A DNA stretch of 33,210 bases from Opitutaceae bacterium (lineage in GTDB: Bacteria > Verrucomicrobiota > Verrucomicrobiia > Opitutales > Opitutaceae), in assembly GCA_003151495.1 (NCBI GenBank), contig PLXR01000107.1, positions 4,716-37,925 on the forward strand, given 5' to 3'. Positions within the stretch are counted from its first letter, which is position 1. Each line of letters begins with the position of its first letter. The notes beneath the pieces are model-generated. The model worked only from the letters and a program-made list of their open reading frames with translations, was not told the origin of the DNA and did no database searches. Shown piece by piece: positions 6,174 through 15,444 of the stretch. The position numbers and the translations under genes were made by a program.

Positions 6174-6475
6174 GCTCGGATTTTCGGCTCTTATATGCGG
6201 GTGGAATTCCATCCCCCATTCCCGGGTGGCCATGGCCCCCGCGGAGAGGCCCCGCGATCCCTCCCCCAGGCAGTGGAGAGCGCCGAAGTTTATCGAAATT
6301 ATGCTGATTGAGGGCGATATTATCCTCATGGCCGGGCCGCCTTAGGTGTACTATCGCCCGCTGGAAAGACCCCTGCCACGGAAGACCCAACCCATCGACT
6401 GAGAGACATGGAGCCCCGAACCCAAGCGACCGCCCCGTCGCCGCGCCAGACCGAAGGGGGGGCCTGGCGATCCCC
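6174..6475. other. Gene-free stretch before the sugar operon
   Basis: No convincing gene is seen in these 302 bp. An A/T-rich patch around 6285-6330 (including GATATTAT) is the most likely place for the promoter of the downstream operon, but I cannot assign -35/-10 elements. A G-run (6464-6471 region) lies just before the oxidoreductase ATG and may help ribosome binding. Confidence 0.4.
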
Positions 6476-7471
6476 ATGAGCATCCGCATCTGCATGATTG
6501 GATGCGGCAGCTTCGCCAGGCTCTGCCACGGGCCGGCCCAGCGGAAGATCCGCGATTCGGGCGCGGGCGTGGAGCTCGCGGCGTGCTGCGACTCCGATCC
6601 GGGGAGTTCCGCGTCCTACGCCGAGGCGTTCGGGTACGGGCGCAGCTTTTCGGACGTGCGGGGCATGCTTTCCCGGGAAAAGCCCGACGCCGTGGTGATG
6701 GCCGTCCCGCCGTCCGTGACCGCATCGGTTGCGGGAGAGGTGCTCGGGCTTGGCTTTCCCCTCCTCCTCGAGAAGCCGCCCGGGCTGACGCCGGGCGAAT
6801 TGGGGAAACTGATCTCCGCCGAGGCGCAGGGAGGGGCTCGGGCGCAGGTTGCGTTCAACCGCCGCTACATGCCAGTGGTCCGGAGGGCCATGGAGTTGCT
6901 GGAGGGGCTTGGGGGCCCGGGGGGCGTGGGGAGGATCGACTACGAGATGATACGGTACAACCGGTGGGACCCCGATTTCTCGACCACGGCCATCCATGCG
7001 ATAGACACGGCGATCTACCTTGCGAGGAGCCCGTTCCGCTCGGCGCAGATCCGATTCCAGGAGATGGGCGACGGGGAACGGAAGGCGGTCAATGTCGTCC
7101 TGGACGCCGTATGCGCCTCGGGCACGGCGGTGCAGGTGAAGCTCCTGCCGGTCTCGGCGGCCAACTCGGAATCCGCGAGGATACACGCCGTGGGACAGTC
7201 GCTGGACCTGAGGATCCCCATGTCGCCCCAGTTCCAGGGGGACGGACGCGTCGAGCACTGGAGCGCCGATTCCCTCGTGAGCTCGTTCTCGGACGGGGCC
7301 TTCGGCCCCGTGGACAGGCTCGGCGTCCTGGCGGAGACGGAGGCGTTCCTGGGCGGCGTGCGCACCGGCGCCCCTCTCGCCCCGCGCCTCGAGGACTGCC
7401 GCCAGCAGGTTGCGCTCATGGAGGCCATCCGGACGCGCCGGACGGGCCCGATCACCCTCGAGGCCTGTTGA
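6476..7471 (+). CDS. Gfo/Idh/MocA-family NAD(P)-dependent oxidoreductase
   Basis: 331 residues from ATG 6476, chosen because the Rossmann start ICMIGCGSFARLCHG follows at once. The N-terminal nucleotide-binding domain carries GCGSFA (9-14) and LLLEKPPGLT with the family EKP motif at 99-101. The C-terminal alpha/beta domain has TTAIHAIDTAIYL, with H174 as the usual catalytic histidine and D177. Such enzymes oxidise or reduce a sugar or cyclitol hydroxyl, or cleave glycosides by a redox mechanism. It is the first gene of a tight plus-strand run (17 bp to the symporter) whose content points to catabolism of one imported sugar. The substrate is not determinable from the sequence. Confidence 0.9.
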   Translation: MSIRICMIGCGSFARLCHGPAQRKIRDSGAGVELAACCDSDPGSSASYAEAFGYGRSFSDVRGMLSREKPDAVVMAVPPSVTASVAGEVLGLGFPLLLEKPPGLTPGELGKLISAEAQGGARAQVAFNRRYMPVVRRAMELLEGLGGPGGVGRIDYEMIRYNRWDPDFSTTAIHAIDTAIYLARSPFRSAQIRFQEMGDGERKAVNVVLDAVCASGTAVQVKLLPVSAANSESARIHAVGQSLDLRIPMSPQFQGDGRVEHWSADSLVSSFSDGAFGPVDRLGVLAETEAFLGGVRTGAPLAPRLEDCRQQVALMEAIRTRRTGPITLEAC

Positions 7472-7488
7472 GCCGACGGTCCTGACCC

Positions 7489-9312
7489 ATGCATCCCGCG
7501 ATCCTCAAGCTTCTCCTCGGCGGGCTGCCGCTCGGTGCCTTCATGCTGCAGGACCGCAGGACCGTCTTTGCCGTCATGGGCGGCTACCTGCTGACGCTGA
7601 TCTCGGTGGGCCTCGTGTTCCGGCGCTTCAGCAAGGACACGAGCGACTACTTCCGGGCGGGGGGAAAGGCGACCTGGTGGCTGATCGGCGGAAGCGTGTT
7701 CATGCGGGGGTTCAGCGCATGGACCTTCACCGGGGCGGCGGGCGCGGCGTTCCAGGCGGGCTGGAGCCTGCCGCTCATGTTCGGGGCGAACGCCACGGCG
7801 TTCGTGATCGTCGCCCTTTTCACGGGCGGGTGGTTCCGGCAGCTGCGGTGCGTCACGTCGGTGGACATCGTCCGGCTTCGGTTTGGTGCGGGCCTTGAGC
7901 AGTTCTCCGCCTACCTCGGCATCCTGACCGGGCCCATCTACGGGGGGATACAGCTCTACGGCCTCGCAATCTTCACGTCGATCCTGCTGGGGACCAACAT
8001 GTACTACACGATCATCCTGCTGGGATTCGTGGTGCTCTTCTACGCGGGGATCAGCGGTGCCTGGGCCGTCATGGCGGCCGACTTCATCAAGGCGCTCGTG
8101 CTCGTGCCGATCACCGTCCTCCTTGGCGTCGTCTGCCTGCACGCGGTGGGCGGGATCGGGGGCCTCGTGGACGCCATCTCCCGCGCGGGGCTCGCCCAGG
8201 ACTTCAGGCCGGTGAAGACGGCGGAGGTGCTCGGCACCATGAAGGGGATCAATCCGGGATGGTTCACGTGGGCGTTCTTCCTGGCCTGGTACGGCAACGC
8301 GGCTCTCCTCGGGAACGAGCCCTCGAGCGCCGGGAGATACCTGAGCGCCAAGGACGGGCGCGGGGCCAGGCTGGCGGCCCTGCTGGCCGCGGGCCTCTTC
8401 GCGCTGGGGCTCTTCATCTGGTTCATCCCCCCCATGACCGCGCGCGTCCTGATCGCCGACCAGGTCGCGGCGATGCCGCTGCCCAAGCCGGCGGAGGGCG
8501 CCTACGCGGCGATCGCGATCCATTTCCTTCCGGCGGGGCTCGTCGGGCTCGTGCTGGTCGGCATGTGCGCCGCGACGATGAGCGCCCTCGACGTCGGCCT
8601 CAACAGCCTCGCGGGAAACATCACGCAGAACGTCTACCCCGCGGCCTGCCGCGCGCTCAAGGCCGCCCCGCTTGAGGGGCGGGCGCGGCTCGTCCTCGCG
8701 AGGTTCGTCACGCTCTGCTGCGCCGTCGCTGTCATCTGCTGCGGCCTCGCGATGGCGAGGTTCGGGCACGGCGGGATCTTCAACATCCTGATCGACGTGA
8801 TGGCGACCGTCGCCGCCCCCCTGTCCGTGCCGCTGGTCCTGGGGATGTTCCTGCGCGGCGTGCCCTCTGCCGCCCCGTTTGTCTCGATCGCCGTCGGCGC
8901 CTGCGTGTCGCTGGCGATCTACCTGTCGCCCTTTGTCCTGGGCACGGGAGCGTGGGTCTTCCAGTACCAGGTCGGCACCGTGGTCGCTGTGAGCCTCGTC
9001 ACCTTCCTTCTCGTCCGGGCCCTTGTGAGGCCCGACGAGGAGGCGCTGGCCAGGGAGCGCGAGTTCTTCTCCCGGCGCGACCGCCCGGTTGATTTCGCGT
9101 CCGAGATCGGAGAGGCCAACGACGGCCGGCAGCTGCGGATCGTCGGGGCCTTTGGCATCATCCTTGGCCTCGCGGTCCTTCTCCTTCTCTTTCCGGAGAG
9201 CAGCGCCGGGCACGCGGGGATGATCTGCGCGGTGGCGCTCTCGACATTGGGCATCGGCAGCCTCATGGCATGGTTGGGCGTCAGGTCCGACATGCAGGGA
9301 CGCAGCGACTGA
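7489..9312 (+). CDS. Sodium:solute symporter (SSS family)
   Basis: 607 residues with many hydrophobic segments spread over the whole length, consistent with a 13-helix LeuT-fold SSS transporter. Family-like features include [19 protein letters not shown] followed by [17 protein letters not shown] near the N-terminus and [20 protein letters not shown] in the sodium-binding helix region (about residue 365). Residues 505-545 form a charged cytoplasmic loop ([18 protein letters not shown]) before the last helices. SSS members with this context import sugars or sugar acids with Na+. It is the only transporter in the sugar run, so it probably sets the substrate for the flanking enzymes. Confidence 0.93.
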   Translation: MHPAILKLLLGGLPLGAFMLQDRRTVFAVMGGYLLTLISVGLVFRRFSKDTSDYFRAGGKATWWLIGGSVFMRGFSAWTFTGAAGAAFQAGWSLPLMFGANATAFVIVALFTGGWFRQLRCVTSVDIVRLRFGAGLEQFSAYLGILTGPIYGGIQLYGLAIFTSILLGTNMYYTIILLGFVVLFYAGISGAWAVMAADFIKALVLVPITVLLGVVCLHAVGGIGGLVDAISRAGLAQDFRPVKTAEVLGTMKGINPGWFTWAFFLAWYGNAALLGNEPSSAGRYLSAKDGRGARLAALLAAGLFALGLFIWFIPPMTARVLIADQVAAMPLPKPAEGAYAAIAIHFLPAGLVGLVLVGMCAATMSALDVGLNSLAGNITQNVYPAACRALKAAPLEGRARLVLARFVTLCCAVAVICCGLAMARFGHGGIFNILIDVMATVAAPLSVPLVLGMFLRGVPSAAPFVSIAVGACVSLAIYLSPFVLGTGAWVFQYQVGTVVAVSLVTFLLVRALVRPDEEALAREREFFSRRDRPVDFASEIGEANDGRQLRIVGAFGIILGLAVLLLLFPESSAGHAGMICAVALSTLGIGSLMAWLGVRSDMQGRSD

Positions 9313-9334
9313 CCTTCCCCATCCCCGGACACCC

Positions 9335-10558
9335 ATGGAGACCTCCCCCGATAAGGGTTACCTGGAGCAGGCGCAGCGGTATCGCCGCGCCCTCCTGGAC
9401 GACGTGATCCCATTCTGGGAGAAACACTCCCTGGACCGCGAACGCGGGGGTTTCTTCACATGCCTCGACCGCGGGGGGTCGGTCTACGACACGGACAAGT
9501 TCGTGTGGCTGCAGGCGCGGCAGGTCTGGACGTTCTCGATGCTCTGCAACCAGGTCGAGAGGCGCGGCTCGTGGCTCCAGGTGGCGAGGCACGGGGCGGA
9601 ATTCCTGGCGCGGTGCGGCAGCGACGGGGACGGGAACTGGTACTTCAGCCTGACGCGGGACGGGAGCCCCCTCGTGCAGCCCTACAACATCTTCTCCGAC
9701 TGTTTCGCGGCCATTGCGTTCGGCCAGTATTCCCGTGCGGTCGGGGCCGACGCGGCCCTGAAGGCGGCGGCCGGGGACGTCGCGATCCGCGCCTACCGCA
9801 ACATCCTCGCCCGCAGGGACAGCCCCAAGGGCAAGTACGAGAAGAGGGTCCCCGGTGTGCGCCCCATGAGATCGCTGGCGCTTCCCATGATCCTTTCCAA
9901 CGTGACCCAGGAGATCGGCGACCTCCTGGATCCGGGCGTGTACGAGCGCACCCTTGACGAGTGCCTGGGCGAGATCTTCTCGCTCCACCTGGATGAGGAG
10001 AGGCGGGTGCTCCACGAGTACGTGGCCCCAGGCGGGGGCAGGCTCGACTGCTTCGAGGGACGGCTGCTCAACCCGGGCCACGGGATCGAGGCCATGTGGT
10101 TCGTGATGGACATAGCCGAGGCCAGGAACGACGGGGCCCTTGCGGGCCGCGCCGTCGACGTCGTCCTCAGCACCCTCGAGATCGGCTGGGACGCCGAGTT
10201 TGGAGGGATATACTATTTCCTGGATGCCAAGGGCCGGCCGCCCCAGCAGCTGGAATGGGACCAGAAGCTCTGGTGGGTGCACATGGAGACGCTCGTCGCG
10301 CTGCTGAAGGGATACCGCCTCACGGGCCGGGAGGCCTGCTGGGAGTGGTACGAAAGGGTGAGCGCGTACACTTGGGGTCATTTTCCCGATCCCAAATTCG
10401 GGGAGTGGTTTGGCTACCTCAACCGGCGCGGGGAGGTTCTCCTCCCGCTAAAGGGGGGAAAATGGAAGGGCTGCTTCCACGTGCCGCGCGGCCTCTACCT
10501 GTGCATGAGGGAGCTTGAAAAGCTGGGCGGAGCCGGCCCGGCGGGGGGTGCGCCATGA
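9335..10558 (+). CDS. AGE-family epimerase/isomerase (N-acylglucosamine 2-epimerase-like)
   Basis: 407 residues, the normal length for this (alpha/alpha)6-barrel family, which includes N-acetylglucosamine 2-epimerase, cellobiose 2-epimerase and aldose-ketose isomerases. Family motifs are [11 protein letters not shown] (37-47), [15 protein letters not shown] (56-70), [13 protein letters not shown] (244-256, with His249) and [10 protein letters not shown] (311-320, with His316 at the position of the second catalytic histidine). The C-terminal repeat has [13 protein letters not shown]. It overlaps the DUF4127 gene by 4 bp (ATGA), implying translational coupling. It likely epimerises or isomerises the imported sugar; the exact sugar is unknown. 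Confidence 0.92.
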   Translation: METSPDKGYLEQAQRYRRALLDDVIPFWEKHSLDRERGGFFTCLDRGGSVYDTDKFVWLQARQVWTFSMLCNQVERRGSWLQVARHGAEFLARCGSDGDGNWYFSLTRDGSPLVQPYNIFSDCFAAIAFGQYSRAVGADAALKAAAGDVAIRAYRNILARRDSPKGKYEKRVPGVRPMRSLALPMILSNVTQEIGDLLDPGVYERTLDECLGEIFSLHLDEERRVLHEYVAPGGGRLDCFEGRLLNPGHGIEAMWFVMDIAEARNDGALAGRAVDVVLSTLEIGWDAEFGGIYYFLDAKGRPPQQLEWDQKLWWVHMETLVALLKGYRLTGREACWEWYERVSAYTWGHFPDPKFGEWFGYLNRRGEVLLPLKGGKWKGCFHVPRGLYLCMRELEKLGGAGPAGGAP

Positions 10559-12213
10559 AGCGCGTCGCGGTGCTGCCGATGGACGACCGCCCGGTCAACT
10601 ACGACTATCCGCTCTATCTTTCCCGCTCCGCCGGCCTTGAGGTCGTCCTGCCCCCGCGCGAATGGCTGGGCAATCCCTGGAGGGCGAGCCGCCACGCGGA
10701 ACTAGTCGACTGGCTGGCGCAGGCCGTGCCCGCGGCCGACGCCGCGGTGGTCGCCCTGGACACGCTCGGCTACGGGGGCCTCATCCCCTCGCGCACGTCC
10801 CCCGAGACGGCCGAGGCCGTCCTCAGTCGGCTTGCGGTCCTTCGCCGCCTGAGGGCGGCGCACCCGGGATGCCCGATCCTTGCCTCGAGTGTCGTCATGC
10901 GGATCAACCGGTCGGACTCCTGCGAGGAGGAGAAGCCCTACTGGGCGACCTTTGGCTCCCGGATGTTCCGGCTGTCGTCGCTCGAGCACAAGATCGAGCT
11001 CGGGGAGGCGGATTCCGCCGAGATCGCGGAGCAGCGCGGGCTCCGCTCGCAGGTCCCCGACGAGGTCTACCTGGACTACCGCCGCGGTCGCGCCCGCAAC
11101 CATGCCGTCAACCTCGCCATGCTCGACTGGGCGGGGGAGGGGGTGTTCGACTTCCTGCTTCTTCCCCAGGACGACACCGACGACTACGGCTGGAACGTGG
11201 CCGAGGCCCGAAACCTCCAGGCGCGGATCCGCTCCCGCGGCCTGGCGGACAGGGCGATCACCTATCCGGGCGCCGACGAGATCGGCTGCCTCCTCCTCGC
11301 GCGGTACGCCTGCCGCCAGGGCGGCTATGCGCCGAGGGTATGGCCCGCGTACTCCTCCGCCGAAGGCCGGTCCATCGTGACGGCCTACGAGGACCGGCCG
11401 CTCCACGAACTCCTCAGGGCCCACCTGGCCCCGCTCGGCGGCGCCCTGGCGGATTCTCCGGAGGACGCGAACCTGCTCCTCTTCTTCAACTCTCCGGTCG
11501 AGGTGCAGGGCAACGGGGACAGCCAGTGGATCGTGGAGGAGGGGGTCGGCGCCGTCCGCGCCCGGATGCCCGAGAAGTTCCACCCGTGGCTCGACCGGTT
11601 CACGGGCAGCGAGGGTTTCCAGGCGACGCTCCGCGAGATCCAGTCGCCCGGCCGCAACCCCGCGGGGTTTGTCCGGGCCATCGTCGATGCGCTGAAGACC
11701 GGCAAGCCGGTGGCGGTCGCCGACGTGGCCTACGTCAATGCCTCGGACCTCGCGCTCTGCCGGCTCCTGCGCGAACAGCCCGAGGTGCCGGGTCTCGCGG
11801 CCTACGGCGGATGGAACACCGCGGGCAACACCCTGGGCACCGTGCTCGCCCAGGCTGTCATCTTTGCGGTCGCGCGGCGCGCGGGCCCGACGCGCGCGCA
11901 GCTCGCCGCGCACCTGGAATTCCTCTTTCTCCGGTTCCTGGATGACGAGATGTTCCAGGGCCGTGAGCGCGAGCGGTGCATGTTCGAGGACCTCCCGTCC
12001 ATGGGCCTCGAGCCCACGATGGAGCGCCTGCCCGACGGGAAGGCGGGCGATATCGAAGGCCGGGTTGCATCCCGCCTGGGACTCGCCGCCGCGGAACTGC
12101 GCAGGCTCTTCGTTGCCCCGGGAGCGGTCCGGGCGGTCCGCGTCGACCGGATCCACCTTCCCTGGCGGCGCCTTTTTGAGGTCGGATTCGACGTCGGCGT
12201 CGAGCTCGACTGA
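10555..12213 (+). CDS. DUF4127 family protein, function unknown
   Basis: 552 residues. The N-terminus [16 protein letters not shown] is the hallmark of the DUF4127 family, followed by [15 protein letters not shown] (67-81), [11 protein letters not shown] (114-124), [14 protein letters not shown] and [26 protein letters not shown] segment lies near residue 420. The many conserved Asp, Asn and His residues suggest an enzyme, but no activity is known to me. No signal peptide or membrane segment is visible, so it is cytoplasmic. Tight coupling to an AGE epimerase, a symporter, an oxidoreductase and a TIM-barrel isomerase argues that it acts on the same sugar, perhaps as a missing catabolic step. 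Confidence 0.88.
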   Translation: MKRVAVLPMDDRPVNYDYPLYLSRSAGLEVVLPPREWLGNPWRASRHAELVDWLAQAVPAADAAVVALDTLGYGGLIPSRTSPETAEAVLSRLAVLRRLRAAHPGCPILASSVVMRINRSDSCEEEKPYWATFGSRMFRLSSLEHKIELGEADSAEIAEQRGLRSQVPDEVYLDYRRGRARNHAVNLAMLDWAGEGVFDFLLLPQDDTDDYGWNVAEARNLQARIRSRGLADRAITYPGADEIGCLLLARYACRQGGYAPRVWPAYSSAEGRSIVTAYEDRPLHELLRAHLAPLGGALADSPEDANLLLFFNSPVEVQGNGDSQWIVEEGVGAVRARMPEKFHPWLDRFTGSEGFQATLREIQSPGRNPAGFVRAIVDALKTGKPVAVADVAYVNASDLALCRLLREQPEVPGLAAYGGWNTAGNTLGTVLAQAVIFAVARRAGPTRAQLAAHLEFLFLRFLDDEMFQGRERERCMFEDLPSMGLEPTMERLPDGKAGDIEGRVASRLGLAAAELRRLFVAPGAVRAVRVDRIHLPWRRLFEVGFDVGVELD

Positions 12214-12238
12214 GCGCCCGGTCCCAACCCCGATCCGC

Positions 12239-13036
12239 ATGCCCATCCGCCGCGCCTTCTCAACCCTGGGCTGCCCCGACCTAACCCTGGAGGGGGCGCT
12301 TTCGCTCGCCTCACGGCACGGCATCGAGGCGGTGGAGCTCCGCACCCTGGAGGGGACCACGGACCTTCCGGGGCTCTTCGCCCGGATGGGAGCGGGGGAG
12401 TTGCGGCGCATCCTCGCCGGGCAGGGCGGGGTCCAGGTCATGTCCCTTTCGACGTCCTTCAGGCTCGTCGGCCCGGCGGACGCCGACCGAGAGGCGTTTC
12501 TCTCGTTTGTCCCGTGGGCCGAGTCGCTCGGCGTGCCATGGCTGCGGGTATTCGACGGCGGGGAGGCCCCTGACCCCGATGCGGCCCGTCTGGCCGCCGA
12601 GACCCTTCGCTGGTGGCGAAGGCTGAAGGACGGGAAGGGGTGGAAGGTGGACGTCATGGTGGAGACCCATGACAGCCTCGTGGCCCGCGAGGCCATCGGC
12701 CGCTTTTGCGCCGAGTCCCGGGGCGTGGCCCTCCTGTGGGATGCGCACAACACCTGGCGGCGGACGGGAGTGCACCCGCTCGACCTTTGGCCCCACATCG
12801 CCGGGAGCGTCGTCCACATCCACGTGAAGGACAGCGTGAGCCGCGCCTCGGACGGACTCCCCTACACCTATGTGCCCCCGGGCGACGGGGAGTTCCCAAT
12901 GGGGCCGCTCAGGGATGCGCTCATGCGCCAGGGGTACAAGGGGCGCGTCAGCCTCGAATGGGAGAGGCAATGGCATCCCGGCCTGGCGCCCCTCGAACGG
13001 GCGCTGCAGTGCGCGGCCGAGCGCGGCTGGTGGTAG
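12239..13036 (+). CDS. Sugar phosphate isomerase/epimerase-like TIM-barrel protein
   Basis: 265 residues of the xylose-isomerase-like/AP-endonuclease-2 TIM barrel family. The start ATG 12239 lies 25 bp after DUF4127. The metal site of the family can be traced: E142 (VMVETHD), D168 (LLWDAHNTW), H195 (VHIHVKD) and E240 (VSLEWER). VPPGDGEFP (213-221) is also typical. Members isomerise or epimerise ketoses, inosose or related compounds with Mn2+ or Mg2+. It is the last of the five-gene run. Whether it acts on a phosphorylated or free sugar is unknown; no sugar kinase is present in the run. Confidence 0.9.
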   Translation: MPIRRAFSTLGCPDLTLEGALSLASRHGIEAVELRTLEGTTDLPGLFARMGAGELRRILAGQGGVQVMSLSTSFRLVGPADADREAFLSFVPWAESLGVPWLRVFDGGEAPDPDAARLAAETLRWWRRLKDGKGWKVDVMVETHDSLVAREAIGRFCAESRGVALLWDAHNTWRRTGVHPLDLWPHIAGSVVHIHVKDSVSRASDGLPYTYVPPGDGEFPMGPLRDALMRQGYKGRVSLEWERQWHPGLAPLERALQCAAERGWW

Positions 13037-13266
13037 GGGGCCGACGGGGACCCTGCGGACGACCGTGCCGCATCGCTCCGCTCGCCCGTGGGGGTGTCGC
13101 GGTCGACGTTTATCACCTGCCAGGTTCCCGATGGGAGGTCCGTGCCACGTCCGTGGGGTGATTTCGACCCGGGTGCTGTGAATCGGATTGTTTGCCCGGG
13201 CGTCTTTTGGCACCTTGGGCGTTTCGCCAGACTGTTCCAAGCGCCCCAAAAAGCAGAATCCGCCAG

Positions 13267-15435
13267 ATGACGATTCCCGCCAGAATCTCAACGGTGAGTC
13301 ACCCCGGCCTTTTCGTATTCGCGCTTGCGGCGTGCAGCCTGGCCTGGTGCCCGGCCTTGCGCGCCAGCGATGGCGCCGGGAATGAGTCCCCCCGCACCAC
13401 GTGGATGCCGGACAACGGCAACGGAACCTACACGAACCCGCTCTTCTACGAGGAGTTCTCCGATCCCGACCTCATCCGTGTGGGTGGCGACTTCTACCTC
13501 GCGGGAACAACGATGCACGCGATGCCCTGCCTTGTGGTCCTGCACTCAAGGGACCTGGTGAACTGGAAGTTCCTCAGCTATGCGGCCGATAAGCTGGATC
13601 TTGGCCCGGAATTCCGCCTCGAGGGCGGCCGTGACATCTACGGCCAGGGCATCTGGGCCCCGTGCATCCGCTACAGCAAGGGGACCTTCTACATCTTTTC
13701 CAACATCAACGGTCACGGCCTGCAGGTGTTCACCAGCCGCAATCCCGCGGGCCCCTGGCAGCACCGGACCCTGGAGCGGGGACTGCACGACATTTCCGTG
13801 CTCTTTGACGACGACGGACGGATCTACGCGGTCTTCAACTACGCCGAGGTAAGGATGATCGAGTTCAAGCCCGACCTGAGCGGCTTCATCGAGGGAAGCG
13901 AGCGGATCGTCATCCCGCGGGGAAGCGGCATGGGCGAGGGCCACCACTTCTATAGGATCCGGGGCAAATATTACATCATTAGCGCCGACTACGCGCCGGT
14001 GGGTCGCATGCAGTGCGCGCGTGCCGACCGTCCCGAAGGTCCCTATGAAACGACCGTTATCAGCGCCGGTGAAACGATGGGCACGCAGCGCGGGTGGTGG
14101 TGCGGGAGCGTGGGCCAGCGCACGCCCCTGCCGGGGCCCGGCGCAAAGTTCGACGTCATCAAGCCTGGCGACAACGAGTTCGGGGCGGTGACGCTCCATC
14201 AGGGCGGCATTGTCGACCTCCCCAACGGCGACTGGTGGGGTGTGTCGATGATGGACTTCAGGTCGATAGGACGAACCACGGTCCTCTCGCCGGTGACCTG
14301 GGAGAATGGCTGGCCCTATTTCGGCCTGCCGGGAAACCTTGGCCGTTCCCCGCGCACCTGGATCAAGCCGGCGGTTGGGGTCGGGGACCCGCCGGCGGCC
14401 GCCTACGAGCGCGATGACGACTTCTCCAGCGGCACCCTCCAGCCGGTTTGGCAATGGAATCACGCGCCGGTGGCCGGGAAGTGGTCGCTTGCCGAGAAGC
14501 CGGGGACATTGCGCCTGCACACGCTGCCGGCGGGGCATTTCCTCGTGGCCAGGAACACGCTCACCCAGCGCGTCGTCGGTCCGGAATCTTCCGCGACCGT
14601 TGTACTCGATGGCTCCGGGCTCAAGCCCGGGGATATCGCCGGACTTGGGTTGCTCAACATCCCCTGCGGGTGGATAGGCGTCGCTCGCACCAACAATGGC
14701 CGCGTATTGCGTTGGTATAACCAGGCCACCGACGAGACAATCGACCAGCCGCTTGCCTCGGAACATGTCAGCTTGCGAGCGACCGGGGACTACGATGCCG
14801 ATCTTGCCCAGCTTAGCTACAGCACCGACGGCGGTAAAAGCTTCGCCCCGGTCGGCGGCAGGATCCGCCTGCCGTTCCAGCTGAAGACCTTTCAGGGCGT
14901 CCGCTATGCCCTGTTCGCCTTCAACGCGGCGGGCCACGAGGGCGGCGTCGCCGAGTTCAGCACCTTCCGGGTCGCCGAGCCGCTGGCCGACCGCTCGGGG
15001 AATCTGCCGGTTGGAAAGGTCATCGCGCTTACGAACCTCGCGAACGGCTCCGCCGTATGGGCCAATGGGAATGGCATGCTGCATTGGGCGGCGCCCGACT
15101 CAAGGGAGGCGGCGGGCGCGTCGGCGCATTTCCGGGTGCACGATCACGGCCGGGGCCGCGTCAGCTTGGAGGCGATGGACGGCAGCGGCTTCGTCACAGT
15201 GGAGGGCATTGGCCTTTCGGGCGACGTCCGCCTGTCGAAGAAGGAGTCCGATGACAGCCTCTTCCAGTGGCAGGACATGCTCCGCGGCCAATGCATGCTC
15301 CTTTCGTTGAAGACCCACCGCTACGTCGGCATCGACGCGCTCACGGGCGGGCCGTATTCTGCGGATTCGCCGGGTGCACGCCCCGACCGGAAGGACGGTG
15401 CAGTGCTTGCCTGGACCGACGCCGGGCCTGAGTGA
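13267..15435 (+). CDS. Secreted GH43-family glycoside hydrolase with C-terminal beta-sandwich and beta-trefoil domains
   Basis: 722 residues from ATG 13267, chosen because a signal peptide starts there; a longer frame upstream is less likely. LFVFALAAC (15-23) resembles a lipobox, so the protein may be lipid-anchored; otherwise cleavage near ALRAS is expected. The catalytic five-blade propeller shows YTNPLFYEEFSDPDLIR (D66 as base), HDISVLFDDDG (D175) and GEGHHFY (E224 as acid). A GH43 C2-type beta-sandwich covers about 400-590. From about 610 a fascin-like or ricin-like beta-trefoil (FRVHDHGRGRVSLEAMDGSGF; YVGIDALTGG) probably binds carbohydrate. Likely activities are beta-xylosidase or arabinofuranosidase. 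It follows the sugar run after 230 bp and converges on the acetylesterase gene. Confidence 0.9.
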   Translation: MTIPARISTVSHPGLFVFALAACSLAWCPALRASDGAGNESPRTTWMPDNGNGTYTNPLFYEEFSDPDLIRVGGDFYLAGTTMHAMPCLVVLHSRDLVNWKFLSYAADKLDLGPEFRLEGGRDIYGQGIWAPCIRYSKGTFYIFSNINGHGLQVFTSRNPAGPWQHRTLERGLHDISVLFDDDGRIYAVFNYAEVRMIEFKPDLSGFIEGSERIVIPRGSGMGEGHHFYRIRGKYYIISADYAPVGRMQCARADRPEGPYETTVISAGETMGTQRGWWCGSVGQRTPLPGPGAKFDVIKPGDNEFGAVTLHQGGIVDLPNGDWWGVSMMDFRSIGRTTVLSPVTWENGWPYFGLPGNLGRSPRTWIKPAVGVGDPPAAAYERDDDFSSGTLQPVWQWNHAPVAGKWSLAEKPGTLRLHTLPAGHFLVARNTLTQRVVGPESSATVVLDGSGLKPGDIAGLGLLNIPCGWIGVARTNNGRVLRWYNQATDETIDQPLASEHVSLRATGDYDADLAQLSYSTDGGKSFAPVGGRIRLPFQLKTFQGVRYALFAFNAAGHEGGVAEFSTFRVAEPLADRSGNLPVGKVIALTNLANGSAVWANGNGMLHWAAPDSREAAGASAHFRVHDHGRGRVSLEAMDGSGFVTVEGIGLSGDVRLSKKESDDSLFQWQDMLRGQCMLLSLKTHRYVGIDALTGGPYSADSPGARPDRKDGAVLAWTDAGPE

Positions 15436-15444
15436 AATGGGCGC

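Noticed and set aside
7015-9336. Long minus-strand open frame (about 773 codons)
   Set aside because: It is the shadow of the oxidoreductase and symporter genes, with low-complexity His/Arg/Glu/Gly composition typical of antisense frames in GC-rich DNA.
12231-12238. Upstream extension of the TIM-barrel gene
   Set aside because: The frame stays open far upstream into DUF4127, but that part is a shadow. The family N-terminus begins right after ATG 12239.
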